Assembly: GCA_006503535.1 (NCBI GenBank)
Contig: QYRS01000007.1
Location: forward strand, 2,542,001-2,606,000
DNA: 64,000 nt
Direction of reading: 5' to 3'
Source of the DNA: Arthrinium phaeospermum
Taxonomy: Eukaryota; Ascomycota; Sordariomycetes; Amphisphaeriales; Apiosporaceae
Position 1 is the first letter of the stretch. Every line of letters begins with the position of its first letter. Of the stretch, positions 10,457 to 21,230 are shown piece by piece. Under the pieces are notes generated by a model. That model searched no databases and was not told the origin of the DNA. It saw nothing but the letters and a program-made list of their open reading frames with translations. The position numbers were made by a program, and so were the translations under genes.

Positions 10457-11764
10457 CTAGTCCTCCGCTCGTGCAGCGTTCTGTTGGACGAGGCCCATCA
10501 AGCGGTCGTAGGCCCTCTGGTCGTCGCCCCGCAGAAACGCCTGCCGGTTCTCCTCCCGCAGGGCATAGAACATGCCGTACTTGTCGTCCAGGTAGTAGTA
10601 AGCAAACAGCTTCCGCCCGGGCTCCTTCGCGAGCCTCCGGCGAACCTCGCGTGCCTCCACGGCTTCTGCCCCGTCATCAGTGTCGTCGTCGTCGTCGTCC
10701 GAGTCCGCCCACGTAAGCGGGGCGTCGGCACCGCCCGCCACCAGCTCAGCCAGGGCCGACGGCTGCAGGTCGCACAGCTGGCCGAAGAAGTCGGCCCAGC
10801 ACATCGGGTTCTCCCGCACGTACGGGTCGGGCCCCGTGCTGACGCAGTCGTCGATGTCGAGCCGTCTGAGGACGGCGGCGTGCCCGCGCAGAAAGGCGAC
10901 CAGTTCGGGCCCGACGTAGCAGTTGGTGAGCGTGAGCGACTCCAGGACCGGCAGGTCGCCGGGCTCGAGCGCCAGCGGGATGTGGTGCAGGCCGTCGGCC
11001 CCGAGCGGCCCGCATTCCGAGGCGTGGATGGCCAGGTGCTGGAGGCTAGCCATGTGGCGGAAGAAGGCGCCGCCGAGGTCGTCGCCGAGCCACTCGGCGT
11101 AGCCGGTGGTCGTGTTGGACGTCCCGCCAGCGCCGTTGTCGGAGCCCCAGATGCTCAGGGTGGCGGACTCGAGGCGGCCGAGGAAGTCGCAGAACTCGGA
11201 CGTCAGGAAGGCCGAGGTCGACTTGGGGACCAGCTCCTTGACGGTGAGGTCGGTCACGTACGCGTTTTCCGACAGCGCCGCCCACGTCTCGCTCATGAGG
11301 GCCCGCCAGTGGAAATTCTGCTCCCTGTCCTCGACGTCGTCCTCGTCTTCTTCGTCCTCGAACACGTAGATGCCGCAGTCGTTGCAGTTGTTCCAATAGT
11401 CGTTGTTGTCAAAGTCGAAGGCGAAGTGGATCTGGGCGGCACGGGCGTTGGGCGTGTGACGGCCCTGGAGCAGCTCCGAGGCGGCGGGGACCAATGCCGG
11501 GGCGACAAACTCCTCCTCGCCCGGGCCAGATGTAGACGGCGTAAACTCGATGCGTGCTGTGTGCTTTCCATGCTTTTTCATGGCCGCCAGCGCAGACTGG
11601 GCGCTGTTTTCTTCGTTGGTAAAGCGTATGGTTGCGAAGATTTCGGGGGCGAAATGGTGGCGGTACTCTTTGCACGTGGCGCTCAACTGGACCTTGTCGC
11701 CAAAACCGAGGTAGCTCAAGACCTGAAGAGACAGCTCCGGAGGGAGTCGCAAGACGGACGCCAT
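10457..11764 (-). CDS. F-box protein with acidic tracts (paralogue of 28319-29614)
   Basis: Intronless, 435 residues, starting at the ATG at 11764. The N-terminus LPPELSLQVLSYLGFGDK followed by LSATCKEYR is an F-box, which binds Skp1 in SCF ubiquitin ligases; the rest would recruit a substrate. The body has weak leucine-rich character (LPVLESLTLTNCYV, VLRRLDIDDCVS). Two acidic tracts, DEEDEDDVED near residue 135 and DSDDDDDDTDD near 355, are the latter encoded by a GTC/GAC triplet run at 10682-10702. A second gene in this window (28319-29614) matches it through the F-box, the IRFT..E.SA.SALAA block, the LPVLESL block and the C-terminal GDDQRAY.RLM. The 3' end faces the GMC gene 211 bp away. 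A TTTAAATA about 80 bp upstream may be its TATA element. Confidence 0.85.
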   Translation of the reverse strand: MASVLRLPPELSLQVLSYLGFGDKVQLSATCKEYRHHFAPEIFATIRFTNEENSAQSALAAMKKHGKHTARIEFTPSTSGPGEEEFVAPALVPAASELLQGRHTPNARAAQIHFAFDFDNNDYWNNCNDCGIYVFEDEEDEDDVEDREQNFHWRALMSETWAALSENAYVTDLTVKELVPKSTSAFLTSEFCDFLGRLESATLSIWGSDNGAGGTSNTTTGYAEWLGDDLGGAFFRHMASLQHLAIHASECGPLGADGLHHIPLALEPGDLPVLESLTLTNCYVGPELVAFLRGHAAVLRRLDIDDCVSTGPDPYVRENPMCWADFFGQLCDLQPSALAELVAGGADAPLTWADSDDDDDDTDDGAEAVEAREVRRRLAKEPGRKLFAYYYLDDKYGMFYALREENRQAFLRGDDQRAYDRLMGLVQQNAARAED

Positions 11765-12615
11765 TCTGGACTCAGGATAGCACCGGATTTCCGTGGTATC
11801 GTCGTGGTTTCACGGACACCGTGAGCTTATGCGTGTTTGCATTTAAATACCTGACATGATGACGGGCTTGACGGCTTTCAATTGAGCATGGCCTGAAGAG
11901 CCCCACAAACTTGCCTGCCAGGCCCCGCTGTGCTGCCTGCTGTAGCGTTGGCACCTAAAGTTGAAGTTGCACTAGAAAACACTTGCGATGTAGGCAGGAC
12001 CGGAAACGAGTTTCATCGTTGTAACTGACATTGAATCTACACGCGAAGAAAAGAAGCGTAACATGAAGCTATCACCATATGTGACGATGGCGGATATATT
12101 GCTCAATCAAACACCACTAGTTTGGACAACTCACACGACATCATGTTGCGAGCTGAAAACTTTTAGGGCAGGTGCTCAGACAAAGCAGTAAAAATGAGGC
12201 GCTAGTTGAACCGCCTAAGACCACTGAAGGCCCCTTCAGCCTCAAATAACTCGCAAGACAAAACCATGCGAATCCAAACCCCAAGCCTTGTTTGGCTCTT
12301 TGGCGCACCACCTAAGGGCGTTAGCTGGTGCCCACGAGTCGATGGCCCGGCGCCGGTGAGCTGGTCGACTTGGCAGCAGGTCTAGACGCTGTTGCAAAGA
12401 CCCGAAAGAATGCGAGGCGCCTTGGCAGCTGAACCACTGCCGACGCCACAAATCTAAATAGCTCTGATAGGGAGAAGACCAAATGCCAACATGCTTTCAT
12501 GTAAAAGTGAGTGGCTCTGGACCGCAACTTAGGAATGTTGTTTCTTGTTCTTTTGTCATGTCTAACGTCCCGGTTCTGCATTTTGCTGCTGTTTCGGCAT
12601 CTATCACTGGCCTTG
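11765..12615. other. Divergent promoter region
   Basis: Shared upstream region of the F-box gene (minus) and the DUF3176-type gene (plus). It holds TTTAAATA near 11841-11848. The open frame of the plus-strand gene reaches back to 12511, with an in-frame ATG at 12535. Nothing else is recognised. Confidence 0.55.
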
Positions 12616-14837
12616 ATGGCGACTTACAGCGCCCTTAAACAACCACCGGGTGCCGGGGTGTACCAAATCAATCCGGATACCGATGCAAACACTACGTACG
12701 AGCCTCAATCACCTCTTTCCCCCAATGGAAAAACACCGACGTCCAGCAACGCTCGCCGCAGCGTCTTCTGGTGGTACACAGAGTTTGCATGGTTGCTGAT
12801 AGGGTTCCTGGGACTTGCTGGTAGGTAGCCCATGTCCGGGCTTGAAGCCATACAACACTCATCGGGCAACCACTGACAGCTTCTAGGGGTGCTTGCCGTC
12901 CTCGGACTGTATGATACGAAGCCGGCACCGCGATGGCCTCTCGGCATCACCATCAACTCACTGGTGGCATTGTTGACGTCGCTGTCCAGGCTGGCCTTCA
13001 TGGTGCCCCTGGTGCAAGGGATGAGCCAGCTGAAATGGGTCTGGTTCTCGTCCAAGCCGAGGCCGCTGGCCGACTTCCAGCTCTACGACGAGGCGAGCCG
13101 CGGGCCTTGGGGAGGTGTGAAGATCTTGTTCAAGCTTAAAGGGTACATACCACTGAACGTTTGTGAGGTGGCTGCATTTCACTAACACATTGCCATAGAT
13201 TCTTGGGCAGCCTCGCCGCCCTTGTCACACTAAGTGGCATCTTGACGTCCACTCTGACACAACAGGCATTGCAGTTCCAGACAAGCCTGGCTGTGTCCCA
13301 GAACCAAACAGCCCAAGTCCAACGTTGCTCCAACTTTGATCTCTACGACGGTCAGGGAATCAAGATTGGTAGGAAAGACATTCAGCTCATGACTCGTATT
13401 GAATACCGCGAGGCATACAAGCTAACAGACTACCAGGCACCGGCGACCAGATCCATCTCAAGCAGGCCATATTCAATGGTGCATTCACGGCACCGAATGA
13501 GACCATCGCCCCCATCGCACCGGACTGCCCCTCGGCCGAATGCAAGTGGCCCATCTACCACTCGCTTTCCGTCTGCACCGAGGTGGTCAACCTGACGTCG
13601 CAGGCCAACACGACCTTGCTCGCGGGCCTTCGGAACCAGACCGCGACGACCCTGACGGCAGCCATGAACGCCACCCTAGCCCTGCGGCAGTACCAGCAGT
13701 CCTACGCGGGGAACGGCACCGTGCCCGCCCAATTCCAGATCATGATCCAAGGCCTGCCCAACCCAACCTATGCCTTCGACGCCGACGCCAACAACGCCAT
13801 CGTGAGCGACCTGATCATCGCCTACTCCGAAAGTATGTTGCGCATCGACAGCAGCACCGGGGCCGTCGACGTATCGGGCTTCCAGTTCCTGGAACTAGCC
13901 ATCTCCTGGTGCACCAAGTCCTTCTCGACCGAAGTCAAGGACGGCAAGCCCGTCACTCGGGAAGTGGGCAGAACGGTCGGAAATGCCGCCGTGAACCCGA
14001 GCCCACTGGGACTAAACTGGGCCTGGTCGCCGGCCTTCCAGCTCTGCTACGGCACCAACACGTGCAATAAGCTGGTGGGCGGCCAGACCGCCACGTTCGG
14101 CGCCTGGGCCCCCGGAACCGACCCGAAGACGACGCGCGGGGAGCCCGCCGAGACGTTCGAAGTGGGCATCTGGACCGCCCTCGTCACGTCGGCCTATCTG
14201 ACATCGACGCTGCAGGATGTTTTGTTCCTCGACCAGTACCGCGGCGTCCTGGGCTCGGCGTCGGGCACGGGGGCGGGGGCCTCGACCGCGTTCGGCGTCG
14301 CGCTGTTTGGCAATCTGCTGGACGCGGCGTCGCCTTCGCCCGAGGTGCAGATGAGCAATCTCCGGGGGATCGGCGATAGCATTGCCGGCAGTGTGACCAA
14401 CCTGTAAGTTTACCCGGAGACGGTACCGTGCTACCTCATGGCAGCAAAAAGGAAGCTAACACACTCTCCAAAACAGGCTGCGAAAGAACTTCGCCAGAAG
14501 CAATGGCGCCGTGGAAGGAACGGTGCTCGTGCCGCAGGCGACGGTCCGGGTTGAGTGGAAATGGGTGGGGCTGCTGGGGGCGCAGATGCTGCTGGCACTC
14601 ATCTTCCTGGCTATGACAATAGCCCAGACCAAGGCGGCAGGGGTGCCGATCGTCAAAGAGGACTCGTTGGCGATCTTGTGCGGGCTCTCGCCCGAAATGC
14701 GCGCACTGGTGCTATCGGAGGGTGCGCACCATGGCGGGTTGCAGAATGCGGCTGCCAAGTTGCGGGCCAAGCTAGAGCCCGACGATTCGGCGATCGGGAT
14801 GCGGTTAGCGGCGCATCCCCCTTATCAGGATTCGTGA
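12616..14837 (+). CDS. DUF3176-type fungal membrane protein
   Basis: Five exons: 12616-12820, 12887-13142, 13199-13368, 13437-14403, 14477-14837; 652 residues with frame kept at each junction. Membrane segments appear at about 55-95 (WLLIGFLGLAGGVLAVLGLY), 100-125, 155-180 (SLAALVTLSGILTSTL) and near the C-terminus (WVGLLGAQMLLALIFLAM). Between them is a long segment rich in N-x-S/T sequons and paired cysteines (CPSAECKW, CYGTNTCNK), presumably extracellular or lumenal. The block DEASRGPWGGVKIL followed by the third helix is the signature I associate with DUF3176. Function in this family is unknown. An in-frame ATG at 12535 would add 27 hydrophobic residues; I prefer 12616. Confidence 0.82.
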
Positions 14838-15130
14838 TTGCGAGCTGTCGGGGTTCTTGGGGCCGTCCGTCAATGAGTTATTTTGCATCTGCGGCTCCCT
14901 TATCGTGGGATATTACATGTTTCTTAATCAATGTTCAAAAGCGTTGTCGAAGTCGATCGCGCTGCATTGGGGAAGAGGTGGAGGGGGGTGGGATGGCGCC
15001 ATCTGCACGAGAATGACGCGTGCTGTTGGGCCAACCTCGGGTGTGTCAAGGTAGCCATAACCACTCGCAAGAGTGCGAAGTTCATCTTTTCGACCGGAAA
15101 TATCTAAATATTGTAATTGGTTACGCCCTC

Positions 15131-16940
15131 ATGAATTCGGAATCGAAACCCATCAAATCGGTGGCAGTTATCGGGGCTGGTGCATCCGGTATGCCAAGAC
15201 GAAGATGTTGGTGGAAGCGTCTACCACGCATACTGACAACGCCCAGGGACAATAACCGCGGCAGCTCTTAAAGCCGAAGACTGCTTTGACCGGATTGTCG
15301 TCTTCGAACGCAGAGAGGCTCCAGGCGGAACATGGTACGGCACGCCTGCCAAGTTCTGAGCTTCCCGGTCGCTGTACTGATTCCGTCATGGATATAGGAT
15401 TTACGATGCGGATCCGCAACCAGGGCTGCCGATACTTCCCGGGTTGCTACCGCCCGAAGTCGATGCGCCGTTAAAGATCCCTCATGGTCTACCTCGGGAG
15501 ACTCCTCATGATACTCAGGAGAGATTTGCGAAGACGCCCATCTATGACGAGTTGACGTGAGTAGTTATCGGGACTGAAACCAAAACCCCTGGGGGACGCT
15601 TATGGACAAGCGCTGACGAGCCAATACTGGTCAGAACAAATGTGCCGGATATCGCCATGTGTTTCTCCGATGCGCGTTTCGCCTACGGCCCGTTCCCGCC
15701 GCACTGGGTTCCGCGGCAGTACCTCGAGTCGTATTTCACGCAGCACCGGCTTGACCCCTTGCTTGTCGCCAACACCACGGTCGAAGACGTCTCACGCGTT
15801 TCCTCCACCAGTCACTCCGAGCAGTGGAAGCTTACCCTGCGGAAACACGACAAGCTTCGGGGGGTGGATGTTTGGTGGGAAGAAGTATTCGACGCGGTCG
15901 TCATCGCCAACGGCCACTACTCGGTCCCTTATGTGAGACAAATCCGAACTGAGCGAACCCATCATCAATCAAGGCAACTAACATGACACAAGATACCCGC
16001 GGTCAAGGGGCTCATGGCCTACGCCGAAAGGTACCCGGGCCGCGTAGTCCACTCCAAGTCCTACCGCTCACCGTCCCTTTACCGAGGTAAAAGGGTCATC
16101 GTCATCGGCAACTCGGCCTCGGGCTTCGACATCACCAACCAAGTCGCCACCACCGCCCAGCACCCGGTCTACCAGTCGCGCCGCTCCAAGGGCCGCTTCG
16201 ACGGGGACCACCCGCCCGACGGCATCGTCTGGAAGCCCGTCATCACCGAGTACCGATCCGAAGACGGCCGGATCCTCTTCGCCGACGGCACCTCGCTCGG
16301 TTTCGACGAGGTCGACACCGTCATCTACTGCACCGGGTACCGCCCCTCGTTCCCCTTCTGGAACGCGGCGGCCAACGGAGGGCAGGCGCTCTACGACTAC
16401 GACGACGACAAGCTGGTGGGCAACTACTGGCACACCTTCTTCCACGACCACCCAACCCTGGCGCTCGTGGGCATGCCGCGCACCCTGACCTTCCGCAGCT
16501 TCGAGTACCAGGCCGTGGCCGTGGCGCGGGTCTGGGCGGGGCGGGCGGCGACGCCGCTTCCCTCCGTCGCGGAGCAGCAGAGGTGGGAGAGAGACCGGCT
16601 CGCGGCGGTGCGGCGGAGCAAGACGCGATTCCACGACGTCGGGAGCCCGGGACAGGGAGACGGGACTGTCGGTGGCATGTTTGAGTACTTCCAGAAGCTG
16701 TATGACATCGCGGGGCTCGGGACGTTGAGGGGGAAGGGGCGGGTGCCGCCGGTGGTGAGTGACGAGATGATGTGGGCGTTGGAGCATGTGAAGAAGTATC
16801 CGCCGCCGAAGAAAGGGCAAGATAATGGGGGTGAAGCTGAGGCTGGGTCGGCTACAAGCAAAGCGGAAGGCGGTGGAGATGATGACGGATGGGTAGTGGT
16901 GGAAAGGGGGCATGAAGATTGTCTTGCTACCGTAAACTGA
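15131..16940 (+). CDS. Flavin-containing monooxygenase (FMO-like)
   Basis: Five exons: 15131-15188, 15247-15334, 15398-15556, 15635-15932, 15993-16940; 516 residues. FMO-type enzymes use NADPH, FAD and O2 to oxygenate N, S or carbonyl groups. The first Rossmann motif VAVIGAGASG is at about 11-20 and is split by intron 1. The FMO identifying motif is present as YPGRVVHSKSY, with Y in place of the usual F at position one. The NADPH site is VIVIGNSASG, and CTGYRP is the late TGY motif. VIANGHYSVP matches the FATGH-like segment. The C-terminus is a low-complexity hydrophilic tail. No signal peptide, so it should be intracellular. No biosynthetic backbone gene adjoins it; a role in detoxification or in a tailoring step elsewhere is equally possible. 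Confidence 0.87.
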
Positions 16941-17233
16941 AGTACCCGCCGCTGTGGGCCTTATTACTTCACAATCTAATTATCCACGACGGGTCTACTA
17001 AGTTTAACTGTAATAAACCATGAAAAGTGTGTAGATTCGCGTCTACGTCTTAAAGTAATGCATGTAAAGTGATATAGTAATTTTAGAATGAACAGTGAAA
17101 GAGTGAGATACAGAAACAAAACACAGCCCAGCAACCCCTTTTCTTCGATATGTGCCAACCTGGCTGATGTAGTGTTGAACAGCATCTATTAGCCCAGGCC
17201 CAAGACACATAACAGTTGGATGGAATGCTTCAT

Positions 17234-17628
17234 TTAGCATTGAATGGAGACGGAGGCGAACAGGATCGAGTTGCAACCGTTCTCGACCTTCTTGCTGGAT
17301 CCTTGGCAGTTACTGCCGGACCAGGTGGTGACGGAACAGCCGCTGAGAACTCGGTGTTAGCGGTCTATGCAGAGATACTGGATCGAGCTACGACTCACCT
17401 GTTTGAGAGGCCGATGGATCGAACGTTGGTGTAGGGGTCGCAACGGTACCCGCCCTGGTAGATGGTGAAGGAGTCGGCCTGGTCGGTGCAGCTGTCGCCG
17501 TGGAAAATGCTTACGGACGCCGTTCCGCGGGCCTCGAGCTTGTTGGTACCCATATCGGCCTCGACAGGCGACGCGGTAGCGAAGGCTCCGAAGAAGCCAA
17601 GGGCGGCGATGGTGGCTCCGATCTGCAT
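17234..17628 (-). CDS. Small secreted six-cysteine protein
   Basis: Exons 17399-17628 and 17234-17342 give 112 residues; the 56-bp intron has GTGAGT, CTAAC and CAG signals. A signal peptide covers about 1-20 (ends FATASP). The remaining protein contains six cysteines at wide spacing (GDSC, YRCDP, SGCSV, SNCQG, NGCNS and the terminal IQC), consistent with three disulfides; the last residue is Cys. I do not recognise a named family. Size, secretion and cysteine content are those of fungal small secreted proteins, which include effectors, antimicrobial proteins and structural cell-wall proteins; none can be chosen from sequence. Its 3' end faces the FMO gene. Confidence 0.78.
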
Positions 17629-18879
17629 TTTGCCTTGGGTGTTTCGCTAAACTCAGGGATGTGTGATGGAGGTGGGGCTTGTTGTTGATGCTGGAGTGAA
17701 TGATATTGAGTTGAACCAGAGTCAACAACGGGTCGTTGGTCACCTATTTATACATGAGAACTGCTAGACCCCGTAATGCTGCCCGTGGGGACTGCCCAGT
17801 CCGTTGTACCGCAAGTCCTGCATAGTGTGCCTGCAACGCGTGCAGCTCATGAGCTTCCATCACCAGTGATCTCTAATTTTGTTCTTGGCTTGACAGCTCT
17901 TTTTTCCGTCTGGCGCCAAGGGAGACAAAGCCCCCAAGCAATGTGTAGCAATTTTCACTGCCAGCAAAGGCGACTCGCCCAGTCCTACTTGCAAATGCCA
18001 ATCAGAATAGCGAGAGGAAGCACTACTGCAGCCCCTGCGTCTCAGGTTGTCATGCGAAGCTTTCAAGGGCGACTAAGCTGACTCATTCTGCCTCGGAGCC
18101 GATTGTCCCAGCATCTGCGCTAGAAGGTTTCCCTATACCGGCATTTCTGCAACCATTAGGTGATATGCCCCTGCACTAAAGGTTTCGGTCCCGGTGAGTC
18201 CATAATCATAGGACCATCGAAGGGAAGAACCAATGTCTTCAGCTCCTATGGATTCGGTGCATCCGACCCGCCCCAACAAGTCTGTCATGCTGGTACGGCA
18301 TCCCTAACTGCTAAACCGCAACAGGAGAGGAACATCCGTATCCGTTACACCGAAAAAGTGCCACATTTCCAAGCCCGGTGCGTGGAGGGTGCGGACCATC
18401 CTCAAAGCTCTATCATCAACGTATCTAATTCCCATAGTATGCTTTTCTGCCGGGAAACCTTGGTATGAATCGAAAAAAAAGAAAGAAGAAAGAAGAAGAA
18501 AGAATGCTTCTTTAGTCAGCACTAGCCTCATGCATGGTAAACCTGGACAAAGAATTAGCGACTCACCGTTGTCATAAGAGTTTTGGTGAGGCAACATCAG
18601 GGCAAGCCATGGGAGCTTCGAATGAGAGGTCAGCATTCCCACCGCTGCGCTGGTCTTGGGGGCGAAACGGCAGACGACTCTCAATTAGACAATACATATG
18701 AAGGGTCACTAGCCATGTAAGCATAAACACCGCCACCGACCTATAAGAGGCCCTTCTCCAAAATCCAAAACTATGTTGTCACACACACCTCGCGAAATAA
18801 ACACAGATTGCGTCAACAGTATCCGAATATGGCGGTAGTGGTTCGTTCACCAACAGGCAGGGCCGCCGCTTACTCACTC
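17629..18879. other. Intergenic region with A/G-rich run
   Basis: Upstream region of the small secreted protein and 3' flank of the short-chain dehydrogenase. A purine-rich stretch of A and AAG/AAAG units lies at 18473-18506. No supported gene. Confidence 0.55.
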
Positions 18880-19950
18880 TCATGCCACACCCCCGTCAAG
18901 GGCCGTGTTATCCTTTGTAATCTTAGCCCATTCTAGACTTTTCCTCCACGCGACCTCTTGTACTTCTTCATCCATCGTCATAGGATCGCTGCTGTCTTTG
19001 TCCAGCATGGTAAAGTAGCCACGCTCGCCCGGGTTGGCGCTGTCGACGGCGAGCTCGACGACATCGACCGCTGCCGCGGCTGCCGGGCGGAAGGTCGGAG
19101 CTACCAGGCGATTGATGAGGGGCAAGAAAGGCTTGACGATGAGCGTTTGCACGAGCCGGATCGAGAGCGGGGTGTTGGTGGCGAAGGCTCGGGAGTCGCC
19201 CATGTCGCCTGGGTTGACGGCGATGGCGGTGATGTTCTTCAATTTTGGGTCCTTGGCATTGGAAACGGTTAGCAGTTGTATCCCACAACAGATAAGAACT
19301 AGGATTGGGGTGGTGATTACCGCTTGTAGGTGGCGGTTCAGGGAGTACATCCAAGTGGTGATCATGAACTTGCCCGTGGCGTACCGCTGGAAGCCGTATG
19401 CCTGCTTGTTATCACCGGAAATCGGATGCACGATCTTGTCGGTGTCGTCAGGGATCTCGGGCAGTAAGTGTGTCATGGCGTTTGGCTTTCTATAGTGACC
19501 AAGGCTGGAAAACATGACGATGCGCCCGCCGGCATCGGCAAAGCTGCCGATGAGACGCATGACCAGGGCGACGTGGGCAATGTGGCTGACCTGGATGGTC
19601 TTATCGTATCCGTCGACTGTCAGCTCGGGGTCACCCACCAGGTTCCAGTAGATGGCGTTGCAGATGATGGACTTCAATGGAGGCAGGTCCTTGGCCGCCA
19701 CGGAAGCCGAGATGGAGCCGGCGAACTCATGGACGGCGGAGAGGTCGGCGTGGTCCACCTGGTGCACTGAGGCCTTGACCTGGGGATACTGCGAAATGAC
19801 GCTATGCAGATCCCGAGTGTGGGGGTCGGTGTCGGAAGCATCCCGAATGGTGAACACCGCGTCGTACTCGGGATACGTTTTCAGCAAATAATCAGCGGCT
19901 CGTAAGCCGAGTGAGCCGTTGGCTCCCGTTATGATGATAGTCCCCGCCAT
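18880..19950 (-). CDS. Short-chain dehydrogenase/reductase (SDR)
   Basis: Exons 19321-19950 and 18880-19251, 333 residues. The cofactor motif TGANGSLG is at residues 8-15 and the catalytic pair is Y190 and K194 in RYATGKF, with an upstream MFSSLGHY serine. The NAG motif reads ICNAIYW, a variant seen in a subset of fungal SDRs. The predicted 69-bp intron (19252-19320) has GTAATC, a CTAAC branch point and AAG ends, but its length is a multiple of three and it has no stop, so unspliced mRNA would code a 356-residue form with a hydrophobic insert. Start chosen at 19950, just before the Rossmann fold; an in-frame ATG at 20118 would add 56 residues without similarity. Substrate unknown. No signal peptide in the chosen form. 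Confidence 0.85.
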   Translation of the reverse strand: MAGTIIITGANGSLGLRAADYLLKTYPEYDAVFTIRDASDTDPHTRDLHSVISQYPQVKASVHQVDHADLSAVHEFAGSISASVAAKDLPPLKSIICNAIYWNLVGDPELTVDGYDKTIQVSHIAHVALVMRLIGSFADAGGRIVMFSSLGHYRKPNAMTHLLPEIPDDTDKIVHPISGDNKQAYGFQRYATGKFMITTWMYSLNRHLQAVITTPILVLICCGIQLLTVSNAKDPKLKNITAIAVNPGDMGDSRAFATNTPLSIRLVQTLIVKPFLPLINRLVAPTFRPAAAAAVDVVELAVDSANPGERGYFTMLDKDSSDPMTMDEEVQEVAWRKSLEWAKITKDNTALDGGVA

Positions 19951-20461
19951 AATAGCACAAACTAGATGCTCAGGGTTGACGAAGATAACGGGATTGAATT
20001 TGTAACCGGTAGGGCTGAGCGAGGCCCATTTCTGAACGGAGTTCCTCCGCGGCGAATTATGCCCTGGTGACGTATCAAGGATGGTGTGCGACCAGACCAT
20101 CGTTGTGCTTACCTCCATTCTACCGCGTTTTCGATTCGCCGAATTCTGTAAGGCCGGCGTAAGTGGAAATCGCCGGTACCGATTGGCATCGTTCGCATAT
20201 TAATTTTGTCGATCACTTAACTCAATATACATAAACGGTTTCAACCCCGTCACCTTTTCACAAAAAAAACTAGAGAAAGCATAAAGAACACAGAGAAACG
20301 AGATTGCATTAGCCATCTAGTAAAATGCATCTAACCTGGGGCGACAGAAATTCCATGTGCCCAAAATCCATGAGGGCGGCGTAATCACCAAGCCCTTTCC
20401 ACCGAACTCCCAACACCAAGCGCGATCCAGTCGATGTAAAAACGTGAATGCGGCCGCAACT
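19951..20461. other. Intergenic region
   Basis: Promoter of the SDR gene and 3' flank of the CCHC protein gene, which lie head to tail on the minus strand. The first part is an in-frame extension of the SDR frame back to 20118. Nothing else seen. Confidence 0.5.
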
Positions 20462-21151
20462 TTACTGGCTCGGTCCCATGTTCAACCCATTCTCCCTTGC
20501 GTACCATTGGCGGAAGGCAGCAACGCTGGAAGTCCGCTCTTCGTAGCCGAGCGGCTCGCGGGTCGGATCGTCGCGGTCGTAATTTGCGTACTTGATCCGG
20601 GGGACCGTCTGGCAAAACGCGGCCGTGAAGGGAAGGGCGTCGTCGCACCGGCCGCCCTGGGCTTGGATCCAGGCCCAAGCCACATCCTCCCAGCGCTCGT
20701 GGTACTGTAGAGGCGGGAGGTTGCCGCGCGACGCGACGAGCCAACGGTACTTCTCCGCGAGGTTCCACTCGCGGGCCTCGGGGCACTCACTCAGGGAGTG
20801 CTTGGCGTTGTGCAGCACACAGGCCGCGATGGTGCCGTCTGCTCCGGGCGGGCCGGCACAAGTCTTGACCGTGTGGTCGTAGTCGTGGCACCAACCGCAT
20901 CGGTTGGCGGCCTCGTCGCGCGCGCGCTGCGTCTCGACGGAATCGATGGCCGCAGCCAGGTCTTGACGGTTGCGCTGGAGGTCTTGGTTGGTCGGTCGCA
21001 GCGCTCGAATAACCTCGATACCCTTGGCGGTCGGCGATGGGGCACCGGGTGTATCTACATGAAATCAGAAACCGTTAGTCGAAATTTTGAATTGTTTTTT
21101 TTCTTTCGCCGTGGGCGCCCAGGACGTACCTTTGTCTCGGTTGTTCTCCAT
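20462..21151 (-). CDS. CCHC zinc-knuckle protein
   Basis: Exons 21130-21151 and 20462-21054 give 204 residues. Exon 1 is only 22 bp, ending in a phase-1 GTACGT donor; the 75-bp intron ends CATGTAG. Residues C60, C63, H68 and C73 form an exact C-x2-C-x4-H-x4-C zinc knuckle (CGWCHDYDHTVKTC). A second, variant knuckle follows as C86, H89, H93, C98 (C-x2-H-x3-H-x4-C). Such knuckles bind single-stranded nucleic acid in Gag proteins and in RNA-processing factors. The N-terminal 55 residues are charged and probably helical; the C-terminus is aromatic-rich (ERWEDVAWAWIQ, FRQWYAREN). No protease, reverse transcriptase or LTR is nearby. It may be a cellular RNA-binding protein or an exapted Gag fragment. 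A perfect-but-one 22-bp tandem sits in its leader. Confidence 0.7.
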
Positions 21152-21186
21152 CTTAGAAGATGTTGTGCGTCAAGAAAGAGGTATGT

Positions 21187-21230
21187 GTTTCGTTGACGGC
21201 GCGGTTGAGTTTCGTTGACGGCGCGGTTAA
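21187..21230. repeat. 22-bp tandem duplicate upstream of CCHC gene
   Basis: Two adjoining 22-bp copies (21187-21208 and 21209-21230) differ by one G/A change near the end. They lie 36-79 bp upstream of the ATG at 21151, in the presumed leader or core promoter. Confidence 0.85.

Noticed and set aside
10433..11824. 463-codon open frame on the plus strand
   Set aside because: Opposite to the F-box gene, whose full-length paralogue elsewhere in the window confirms the minus-strand reading.
5461..16940. Secondary metabolite cluster (flavoenzymes plus FMO)
   Set aside because: No polyketide, peptide or terpene synthase, and no pathway regulator, is present here; the first flavoenzymes are secreted and the intervening F-box and DUF3176 genes do not fit.
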